The notes beneath the pieces are model-generated. The model did not search any database. It saw only the letters and a program-made list of their open reading frames with translations, and was not told the origin of the DNA. Positions 1 to 6,600 of a DNA stretch of 21,884 nt are shown here, one piece after another (position 1 is the stretch's first letter; each line of letters begins with the position of its first letter). Source of the DNA: an uncultured Oscillospiraceae bacterium (GTDB lineage Bacteria > Bacillota > Clostridia > Oscillospirales > Ruminococcaceae); assembly GCA_900547015.1 (NCBI GenBank), contig URFD01000014.1:1-21884 (forward strand), read 5' to 3'. Position numbers and translations under genes: made by a program.

Positions 1-469
1 ATATAAGAAAAATAAATTCCAAAGAGGAGACTTTTTAGCGCAAAACCAGCCCCAGACAATCAGGTTTGTGGGGATATCTTTGCTGAAAAAAAGCCCAGAG
101 CCCCGAGCCGACAACCGCAGCCGGACACCGTGGATGACGTTCCTCCCATGAAAAGAGGTCGTTTCGAAAAAATCAATCTCATACAAGCTGAGCGTGTACT
201 CTGAATCGTTCTGAATTTCGCTGCGCTCCAAAGGGATATCTTGCAGCTTTAAAAGTGCGGAACAATGCGTTGCGGATGATGTGAGCCGGGACCGACAGCA
301 AGGATGCCTGCAAAGCATGGATGCCCTGCCACGCGCCGGTCTGCCCGTTTTCTGCTGCCGCGCTGCGGCGCCGCACTTTATAATCTGTTCCACCATCACA
401 TTTGCTGAAAAAAATGAATGGCACATATTTATTTTATCTGTTATGCGAAGAGTTGTCAAGAAAATTGTG
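1..469. other. Left-edge region without a confident gene
   Basis: I find no recognisable gene here. On the minus strand one frame stays open from a possible ATG at 426 (or 396) to the left edge of the window, so it could be the 5' part of a gene continuing outside. Its translation includes LQDIPLERSEIQNDSEYTLS, which looks more protein-like than its Cys/Arg-rich first 50 codons, but I recognise no family. No convincing ribosome binding site precedes either start. The other short frames here look like chance. The plus strand shows no promoter before 470. Confidence 0.3.
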
Positions 470-498
470 TTGACATTTGAAGGTTTGGGTGGTAACAT
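470..498 (+). promoter_or_regulatory. Sigma-A type promoter of the T-box/Nudix/thrS operon
   Basis: A perfect -35 TTGACA (470-475) and a -10 TAACAT (493-498) are separated by 17 bases. Transcription would start near 505, just upstream of the T-box leader, which supports the assignment. Confidence 0.75.
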
Positions 499-504
499 GA
501 AAAT

Positions 505-837
505 TAAAACAAAGAGCATATCCCATAAATCGTAGAAGGGGAAGCCTTCGAAGATGGTTTGGGCCCCATTTGGGCCGAACATCCTGTACCAGAGAGCAGG
601 CGCAGCCGACCGGCAGCTGGAAGCGCCGCAGCAGGAAAATGCTTCGTTTGAGCCACCACCCCGGAGAGCGTGTGAACTGCCCTTGGCCTTGGGCGTTTAA
701 GCACGACGCAGCGGCAGCGTTATTGGCCGGCACGAGAGATGTTCCCCGCTTTTTTGGGGGGACATAATACGGGTGGAACCGTGGAGCCGATTGAGAAATT
801 CAAGCTTCATCCCTGCAGTTGGGATGAGGCTTTTTTG
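505..837 (+). promoter_or_regulatory. T-box leader riboswitch, probably tRNA-Thr responsive
   Basis: The leader carries T-box hallmarks in the right order: AGAGAG after Stem I (591-596), a TGGAAGC stretch near 630, a GGAG/GTGAAC region near 663-675, CGTTAT (718-723), and the T-box sequence GGGTGGAACCGTGG (771-784). A rho-independent terminator follows. The UGGA of the T-box bulge would pair with a tRNA 3' end of UCCA, that is discriminator base U73. This fits Thr, Gly or Cys tRNAs and, with thrS downstream, points to threonine. The specifier codon is not certain: ACA (579-581, just after GA) and ACC (588-590) are both threonine triplets near the expected place. Stem I looks compact, about 75 nt, and I could not find the usual distal GGUG loop. 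A hairpin at 739-764 (TGTTCCCC with GGGGGACA) precedes the T-box sequence. Uncharged tRNA is expected to stabilise an antiterminator and allow expression. Confidence 0.85.
802..837 (+). terminator. T-box leader terminator (attenuator)
   Basis: AAGCTTCATCCC (802-813) pairs with GGGATGAGGCTT (821-832) around a 7-nt loop, and a T-rich run follows. It lies directly after the T-box sequence, as expected for the competing terminator. Confidence 0.85.
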
Positions 838-901
838 TTTTTTAAAAATCCCGGTCTTGACGGGAACTTTTGAGCCAAGCAGCCGGAAAGGAGGAGCACC
901 G

Positions 902-1486
902 ATGGAACACACCGTTTCCCACAACGCAAAGCGGGAAAAGGGCACCGGCGAGATTTGCGACATCTATGATGTCTATGGCAACCGCACCGGAAAAACCTTT
1001 GTCCGGGGAGAGCCTCTGTCCGATGGACAGTATGTCATGGTGGTTGATGTTTGGATCGTCAACAGCAGCGACGAGATTCTGATTCAGAAGCGCTCGCTGC
1101 AAAAAAAAGACCTGCCCGGCACCTGGGCAACCCACAGCGGCTGTGTGCTGGCGGGAGAAACCAGCCTGCAGGCGTGTATCCGGGAGCCGCGGGAGGAAAT
1201 CGGAATCCAGATCCTGCCCTCACAGGTGCATAAGCTCAATCGAAAATTACGCGGCAAGTTGCTGTCGGAAAACTTTGTCGTGGAGCAGGATTTCGACCTT
1301 TCCGATGCCGTCTTGCAGGAGGAGGAGGTCAGCGCAGTTCGCTGGGTCACCGTCTCTGACCTCAAGCAGATGGCAAGCCGGAGAGAGTTTTACCGCTATC
1401 CCGAGTTTTTCGATGTGGTGCGCTTCTTGGAGGAGCGCCGCAAACGGAAGGACTGCCGCAAATGGAACACACAAAACAACCAGTAA
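902..1486 (+). CDS. Nudix hydrolase, IPP-isomerase/YfcD-like
   Basis: This is a 194-residue Nudix protein of the cytosolic IPP isomerase/YfcD-like group. Such enzymes hydrolyse nucleoside diphosphate derivatives or isomerise isopentenyl diphosphate; the substrate cannot be told here. The ATG at 902 is chosen because GGAGG ends 6-7 bases before it, and upstream codons in the same frame fall inside the T-box terminator. The Nudix box spans residues 80-102: G80, E86, R94, E95, E98, E99 and G101 are all present, so the metal-binding glutamates are intact. The hydrophobic position after R-E is proline (P96: REPREE instead of the usual RELxEE). The C-terminus is basic. It is the first gene after the T-box and ends 13 bases before thrS, so threonine limitation should control it too. 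A single T-to-C change could explain the proline, so reduced activity is possible. Confidence 0.85.
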   Translation: MEHTVSHNAKREKGTGEICDIYDVYGNRTGKTFVRGEPLSDGQYVMVVDVWIVNSSDEILIQKRSLQKKDLPGTWATHSGCVLAGETSLQACIREPREEIGIQILPSQVHKLNRKLRGKLLSENFVVEQDFDLSDAVLQEEEVSAVRWVTVSDLKQMASRREFYRYPEFFDVVRFLEERRKRKDCRKWNTQNNQ

Positions 1487-1499
1487 GGAGGAAACAACA

Positions 1500-3437
1500 A
1501 TGATCCATATTACATTAAAAGATGGAAGCGTAAAGGAATTTGAATCGGGCGTTTCGGTCATCGATGTTGCAAAATCGCTGGGCGCAGGTCTGGCAAAGGC
1601 TGCCTGCTGCGGACGCATCGACGGCAAGGTCGTTGACCTGCGTACCCCAATCCACGAGGACTGCGGTTTGGAAATCTGCACCTTTGATGATGAGGACGGC
1701 AAGAGTGCATTTTGGCACACAGCTGCCCATGTTATGGCACAGGCAATTCAGCGCCTTTTTCCAGAGGCAAAATTCGGTATCGGCCCTGCTCTGGAAAGCG
1801 GCTGGTACTACGATATCGGCGGAGTCAAACCCTTCACTCCGGACCAGTTTACAGCAATCGAAGCTGAGATGAAAAAAATCGTCAAGGAGAATATCCCGGT
1901 TGTTCAGCGCATCATCACCGTAGAGGAAGGCAGAAGTCTGTTCGCAGGACAGGACTATAAGCTGGAACTGCTCGAAGAATATGCTCAGAAGGGCTGGGAG
2001 CTGAGCGTATATACTCAGGGAGACTTTACCGACCTGTGTGCCGGCCCGCACCTGATGAGCACCGGCACCATCAAGGCCTTCAAGCTCACCCAGGCAACCA
2101 GCGCTTATTGGCGCGGAGATGCTTCCCGCGACAGTATGTGCCGTGTATACGGTGTGGCATTCCCGAAGGCAAGCGAGCTGGATGCCTTCCTGCAGCAGCA
2201 GGAGGAGGCACGCCGCCGCGACCACAACAAGATTGGCCGCGAGCTGGAATACTTCACCACCGTCGATGTTGTCGGTCAGGGCCTGCCGATTATCCTGCCA
2301 AACGGCGCCAAGGTCATCCAGCAGCTTCAGCGCTGGATTGAGGACACCGAGGCTCAGCGCGGTTATCAGCTGACCAAGACCCCATATATGGCAAAACGAG
2401 AACTGTATAAGATCAGCGGTCACTGGGACCACTATCTGGATGGTATGTTTGTATTGGGCGACCCGAACGACGAGACCAAGGAGTGCTTTGCTCTGCGTCC
2501 AATGACCTGCCCGTTCCAGTATCAGGTTTACCTGAACCGCGCCCGCTCCTACCGTGACCTGCCAATGCGTCTGGGCGAGACCTCTACCCTGTTCCGCAAC
2601 GAGGATTCCGGCGAGATGCACGGCCTGATTCGTGTCCGCCAGTTCACCATCTCCGAAGGCCACCTGATTATCCGTCCGGACCAGCTGGAGGAGGAGTTCC
2701 GCGGCTGTCTGGAGCTTGCAAAATACTGTCTGGAAACCGTAGGTCTGGCGGAGGATGTCAGCTACCGCTTCAGCCAGTGGGACCCAAATCGTACCGATAA
2801 ATACGAGGGCACCGCAGAGCAGTGGGATGCAGCCCAGACTGCGATGAAGAACATTCTGGACCATCTGGGAATCAACTATAAGGTTGGTATCGATGAGGCT
2901 GCCTTCTACGGTCCAAAGCTGGACATCCAGATTAAGAACGTATTCGGCAAAGAGGACACCCTGATCACCATTCAGATTGATATGCTGCTGGCTCAGAAAT
3001 TCGGCATGACCTATGTGGGCGAGGATGGCAAGGACCACACTCCATACATCATCCACCGCACCTCCATCGGCTGCTATGAGCGTACTCTGGCTCTGTTGCT
3101 GGAAAAATATGCCGGCGCACTGCCGACATGGCTGATGCCGACCCAGGCGATGATCATTCCAATCAGCGAAAAACACCACGACTATGCCCAGAAGGTTCTG
3201 GAATCCCTCCAGAATGCCGGCATCCGTGTGGAAGCTGACTGGCGCTCCGAAAAGATGGGCTATAAGATTCGAGAAGCCCAGCTCAAGAAGATTCCGTATA
3301 TGCTCATCGTCGGCGAGAAGGAAGCGGAGGACAGCACTGTTTCGGTTCGTACCCGCAAGGAAGGCGAGGGCGGCGTGCTGTCTGTTGAGGACTGCGTTGC
3401 TCAGATTCTGGAAGACATCCGCACCAAAAAACGCTAA
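1500..3437 (+). CDS. thrS: Threonyl-tRNA synthetase
   Basis: ThrRS (645 residues) attaches threonine to tRNA-Thr in the cytoplasm. The ATG at 1500 follows AAGGAGG (1485-1491) and gives the usual TGS-domain start MIHITLKDGS. Domains in order: TGS (about 1-60); editing domain with H73 and H77 (HTAAH) and C180/H184 (CAGPH); class II catalytic core from about 240; anticodon-binding domain from about 540. The zinc ligands are visible as C337 (MTCP), H388 (SEGH) and H519 (HRTS), matching E. coli C334, H385 and H511. Motif 2 reads FRNEDSGEMHGLIRVRQF, which differs from the E. coli/B. subtilis form (RYELSGALHGLTRVRGF), so this is a divergent ThrRS type, but no catalytic zinc ligand is missing. It is the second gene of the T-box operon and is followed by a strong terminator. 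Confidence 0.97.
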   Translation: MIHITLKDGSVKEFESGVSVIDVAKSLGAGLAKAACCGRIDGKVVDLRTPIHEDCGLEICTFDDEDGKSAFWHTAAHVMAQAIQRLFPEAKFGIGPALESGWYYDIGGVKPFTPDQFTAIEAEMKKIVKENIPVVQRIITVEEGRSLFAGQDYKLELLEEYAQKGWELSVYTQGDFTDLCAGPHLMSTGTIKAFKLTQATSAYWRGDASRDSMCRVYGVAFPKASELDAFLQQQEEARRRDHNKIGRELEYFTTVDVVGQGLPIILPNGAKVIQQLQRWIEDTEAQRGYQLTKTPYMAKRELYKISGHWDHYLDGMFVLGDPNDETKECFALRPMTCPFQYQVYLNRARSYRDLPMRLGETSTLFRNEDSGEMHGLIRVRQFTISEGHLIIRPDQLEEEFRGCLELAKYCLETVGLAEDVSYRFSQWDPNRTDKYEGTAEQWDAAQTAMKNILDHLGINYKVGIDEAAFYGPKLDIQIKNVFGKEDTLITIQIDMLLAQKFGMTYVGEDGKDHTPYIIHRTSIGCYERTLALLLEKYAGALPTWLMPTQAMIIPISEKHHDYAQKVLESLQNAGIRVEADWRSEKMGYKIREAQLKKIPYMLIVGEKEAEDSTVSVRTRKEGEGGVLSVEDCVAQILEDIRTKKR

Positions 3438-3448
3438 GACTGCAATCG

Positions 3449-3485
3449 ATCCCCTGTCCGACCGGCTCGGATGGGGGATTTTTTT
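3449..3485 (+). terminator. Rho-independent terminator after thrS
   Basis: ATCCCC plus TCCGA (3449-3461) pair with TCGGA plus GGGGAT (3467-3479) around loop CCGGC, followed by a run of T. It lies 11 bases after the thrS stop. Confidence 0.9.
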
Positions 3486-3528
3486 GCCCTTGTCGGGGTC
3501 GGGACAGGGCAAATTCACAAAACTTTTG

Positions 3529-3557
3529 TTGCACAAACAGGCGCTTTCCTCTATAAT
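3529..3557 (+). promoter_or_regulatory. Promoter of the srt1-spoIID-like operon
   Basis: TTGCAC (3529-3534) and a perfect TATAAT (3552-3557) lie 17 bases apart. The predicted start near 3564 leaves a leader of about 70 nt before the GTG start at 3636. Confidence 0.75.
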
Positions 3558-3635
3558 AATACTTGGATTGATCACAAGATTTTCTGACCGACAGTATTTT
3601 CTGCCAGGTCTTGCAGATCAGGAAGGAATGACTCG

Positions 3636-5534
3636 GTGAAGAATCAGGTACTTTTGCTGAATACCGGATATTCCCTGCGTGGGCTGATGCAGTCAAACCC
3701 CAATGTGGCGGCACAGTTTGCCCTGCTGGGAATCGATTTTGATGAAGAACGGCAGGTGTCAAGCCGCCAGCAGCTGATTGAACAGGTCAGCCGCTCGGTT
3801 CAGGACTGTCAGCTGCTGTTATTGTTGGACCATGACCCGCAGCTGCGTGCCCGGGAGATTCTGGCGCAGGGCTTTCGCAAGCCGCTGCATCGGGATGAAC
3901 AGGCGGCGCAGCAACTGGCGTCCCACGGACAGGCGGAGACAGCGATGATTCCGCAGGATGCCGTTGCCCTGACCGACCCGGGGTGCAGTCAGGCAGGCTT
4001 TGTCCTCTTTTTCCCCAGCGTCTGCGTGGCGCTGATTCCCGGCTCCGCGGCGGAGGCTCTGCGGATGCTGGCCAATCAGCTGTTTCCCATGCTGTTGACC
4101 CACAGCTTTCCGGGAGCGGTGACGGTGGATGTTCCGTTGCGCTCCGACCGAATCGAGGAGGTTCAGGATTATCTGGAGCGGGTGCGCCGCCGCAACCGTG
4201 CGTTTCTGCCGCTGCTGGGCGGCACAACCTCCAACCCGGTCCTGCGGCTGATTGCGGCGCAGGACAGCCAAAAGCGCTCCCGCCAGTGCTGTGACAGCTT
4301 TTTGGAGGATTTGGTCAGCGAGTGCGGCAATGTCACCACCGTTTCTCGGGTGGGAGTTCGGGGAATCCGTGCGCTGGAACGGAAAAAACAGCCGAGCCAA
4401 ACGGAGTTTCTAAACCGCGCTTCGGCTCCACCCCGCACAAACTCAGCTGACCTCTATGCAGCCCCACCCCGCACAAACACAGCCGACCCTTATGCGGCGC
4501 TGTCCGAGCAGCTCTATGAGCCGGACGACCTCTATGATGACGACGAGGACGAGGAAGAACCGCAGGAGGAGCCACAGCGTCCGTCCAGCCGCAGGAAAAA
4601 GGTGGAGCGCACCGCCCGCCGCCAACAGGAGGAGGAACCTGTCCGCCGACGCTCCCCGGTGATTACCCTGCTGTTGACCGTCTGTGTCTGCGTCTTTCTG
4701 GGGTCGGTCGGCTATCTGGGCCACTATTACTGGAAATCGGCGCAGAACCGCACCGCCTACGAAACCCTGCGTGAGGTGTATGACCACCACACGCTGGTAG
4801 CGCCGTCAGGCTATCCGCAGGGCTATGACCGGGACTTTGCCGGCCTGTGGGAAATCAACCCTGATGTGGTGGGCTGGCTGAGTATTGCAGATACCGCGCT
4901 GGATTACCCGGTTGTCCAGACCACCGACAACACCAAATACTACCGCACCAACTTTGAGGGCCAGTACAGCGAGCACGCGGTTCCCTTTGTCGATGCCGCT
5001 GTTGACCTCAAGCGTCCGAGCGACAACGTCGTAATCTACGGACACAATATCCGCACAGACGGCCAGATGTTCAATATCCTCAAGGGCTACAAGGAGCTTG
5101 CCTACTATCAGGAGCACCCGGTGGTTCGCTTTGACAGCGTCTATCATCAGGGAGAATATAAGATCATCTCGGTCTTTTATGCCAATACCCTTTCCCAGCA
5201 TGGGACAGTCTTCCCCTACCACGAGTTCATCGATGCACAGAGCACACAGGAGAAGCAGGATTACATCGACAGCGTGCTGGTTCGCAGCATCATCAACACT
5301 GGGGTGGATGTCAAACCCTCGGACGAGCTGTTGACCCTGTCCACCTGTAGCTACGAGTTTAAGGACGCGCGCTATGTTGTGGTGGCACGCAAGGTTCGCT
5401 TTGGCGAAAGCGCAACGGTCGACACCTCCGGTGCCACCATGAACCCGACTCCGCTCTACCCCGATATCTGGTACCAGCTGTTCGGCGGAACCAAGCCCGA
5501 CGAGCAGCAGCTGAAGGCAGCCCTTCATTCCTGA
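3636..5534 (+). CDS. CinA-like (MoCF+KH) / class B sortase fusion membrane protein (Srt1)
   Basis: This 632-residue protein joins two unrelated parts. Residues 1-160 follow the CinA N-terminal (COG1058, MoCF) pattern: an opening beta-strand, a conserved helix ending ALLGIDFDEE, then MIPQDAVALTDPGCSQAGF and a VALIPG segment. Residues 165-248 match the KH-like linker of CinA, ending GIRALE. The signature GGLGPTxDD is replaced by DHDPQLRARE (65-74), so MoCF catalysis is unlikely. Residues 262-287 hold two copies of a 12-residue repeat (APPRTN.AD.YA), then an acidic and basic linker. A transmembrane helix lies at 342-363. The class B sortase domain (about 395-590) has catalytic H470 (YGHN), C571 (TLSTC) and R579. 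Topology is inferred as cytoplasmic N-terminus and extracellular sortase. The start is GTG with AGGAAGGA upstream; an ATG at 3628 is in another frame and stops at once. It heads an operon with a SpoIID-like gene. The sortase substrate is not in the window. Confidence 0.88.
   Translation: MKNQVLLLNTGYSLRGLMQSNPNVAAQFALLGIDFDEERQVSSRQQLIEQVSRSVQDCQLLLLLDHDPQLRAREILAQGFRKPLHRDEQAAQQLASHGQAETAMIPQDAVALTDPGCSQAGFVLFFPSVCVALIPGSAAEALRMLANQLFPMLLTHSFPGAVTVDVPLRSDRIEEVQDYLERVRRRNRAFLPLLGGTTSNPVLRLIAAQDSQKRSRQCCDSFLEDLVSECGNVTTVSRVGVRGIRALERKKQPSQTEFLNRASAPPRTNSADLYAAPPRTNTADPYAALSEQLYEPDDLYDDDEDEEEPQEEPQRPSSRRKKVERTARRQQEEEPVRRRSPVITLLLTVCVCVFLGSVGYLGHYYWKSAQNRTAYETLREVYDHHTLVAPSGYPQGYDRDFAGLWEINPDVVGWLSIADTALDYPVVQTTDNTKYYRTNFEGQYSEHAVPFVDAAVDLKRPSDNVVIYGHNIRTDGQMFNILKGYKELAYYQEHPVVRFDSVYHQGEYKIISVFYANTLSQHGTVFPYHEFIDAQSTQEKQDYIDSVLVRSIINTGVDVKPSDELLTLSTCSYEFKDARYVVVARKVRFGESATVDTSGATMNPTPLYPDIWYQLFGGTKPDEQQLKAALHS
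4425..4496 (+). repeat. Two direct 36-bp in-frame repeats in srt1 linker
   Basis: Two near-identical 36-base units encode APPRTNSADLYA and APPRTNTADPYA. The stretch CCACCCCGCACAAAC recurs exactly at 4428 and 4464. The repeat lies in the cytoplasmic linker between the KH-like part and the membrane helix, so copy number could change linker length without a frameshift. Confidence 0.85.
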
Positions 5535-5568
5535 TCTATTTTTCCGAAGTTAAAAAGGAGGAGTTCCG

Positions 5569-6516
5569 ATGATGACACAGGTTCAAACCGCACAGCAGCC
5601 TCCGCAGAGCGGAGTTACTGCCGAGCTGTACGCACAGGTCGAGGATTATCTGTCGCGCACCGAGACCCAGGAAAGCCAGCCAACCAAGAAAAAGCGCAAG
5701 GTCATCAAGAAAAAGAGCGCAAAAACCACCGAGAGCAAGCAGGAAGGAATTTCTGCCGGACAGCTCGAGGTCAAAATCAACGGCAAGGCCGTCCACGCTT
5801 CGGCTTATGAGATTGTTAGCCGAATGGTAGAGGCGGAGATGGGCTCGACCTTCCAGCCCGAAGCGCTCAAAGCGCAGGCAGTCGCGGCCTATACCTATGT
5901 GCGTTTCCACAATCAGGCGGGCGTCATCCCGAGCGTAGCAGCAAAGGACACCCCTTGCGCTCAGGTCAAACAGGCGGTTCAGGAGGTGCTGGGCGAGGCG
6001 GTTTACTACGACGGCAAGATCATCAATGCCACCTACGGTGCCTCCAATGCCGGCCAGTCGATGGATGCGGAACACGTTTGGGGAAATGCCCTGCCATATC
6101 TGGTCAGTGTAGACAGCCCCGGTGATACCACCCTGCGTGCCTACGGCGCAACCAAGACCTTCTCTGAGCAGGAAATCGCAGAGCTGATTTCCGAGGAGCT
6201 GGGCATCGACCCGTATCAGTATGGCAGTCCGAGCCATTGGTTCTCCGATCCGGAGTATATCAACGGACAGTATGTCGATAGCATCGAAGTCTGCGGCATC
6301 ACCATCAGCGGACGCAAGCTGCGGGAAGAGCTGATGGATTTCAAAATCAACTCCGCTGCCTTCGAGGTGGAGTATGATGGACAGTTCACCTTCACAACCT
6401 ATGGCTATGGCCATGGTGTCGGCATGAGCCAGCAGGGCGCAGACTACTACGCGATGCTCGGCTGGGACTATGAGGAGATTCTGACCCACTACTATACTGG
6501 AACGATTGTCCGATAG
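5569..6516 (+). CDS. SpoIID/LytB-domain protein without visible signal peptide
   Basis: This is a 315-residue protein with a SpoIID domain from about residue 68 to the end. In sporulation SpoIID is a peptidoglycan lytic transglycosylase that cuts glycan strands lacking stem peptides; other members enhance amidases. Conserved stretches are AEMGSTFQPEALKAQAVAA, including the glutamate that acts as catalytic residue in the family, and YGYGHGVGMSQQGA near the C-terminus. The N-terminal 70 residues are hydrophilic and lysine-rich (TKKKRKVIKKKSAK) with no signal peptide or membrane helix, which is odd for a wall enzyme. AAGGAGG lies 7 bases before the first of two ATG codons. The gene begins 34 bases after srt1 and shares its promoter. 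It is probably not the sporulation spoIID itself, which is membrane anchored. How it reaches the wall, if it does, is unknown. Confidence 0.85.
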   Translation: MMTQVQTAQQPPQSGVTAELYAQVEDYLSRTETQESQPTKKKRKVIKKKSAKTTESKQEGISAGQLEVKINGKAVHASAYEIVSRMVEAEMGSTFQPEALKAQAVAAYTYVRFHNQAGVIPSVAAKDTPCAQVKQAVQEVLGEAVYYDGKIINATYGASNAGQSMDAEHVWGNALPYLVSVDSPGDTTLRAYGATKTFSEQEIAELISEELGIDPYQYGSPSHWFSDPEYINGQYVDSIEVCGITISGRKLREELMDFKINSAAFEVEYDGQFTFTTYGYGHGVGMSQQGADYYAMLGWDYEEILTHYYTGTIVR

Positions 6517-6546
6517 CTTCCCCGAATAAAATAGAGCAAAACAAAA

Positions 6547-6577
6547 AACATCCGGACCATCTGGTCCGGATGTTTTT
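6547..6577. terminator. Bidirectional terminator between spoIID-like and srt2
   Basis: AACATCCGGACCA and TGGTCCGGATGTT form a 13-bp perfect stem with a 2-nt loop. T runs follow on both strands, so it can end the plus-strand operon and the minus-strand srt2 gene. Confidence 0.92.
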
Positions 6578-6600
6578 TGCTTTGTAAAGGGGGATATTCC

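Noticed and set aside
281..535. Plus-strand 84-codon frame
   Set aside because: It runs through the T-box promoter into the leader and has no family features.
1515..3575. Long minus-strand frame opposite thrS
   Set aside because: It mirrors the ThrRS coding sequence; no ribosome binding site or recognisable domain.
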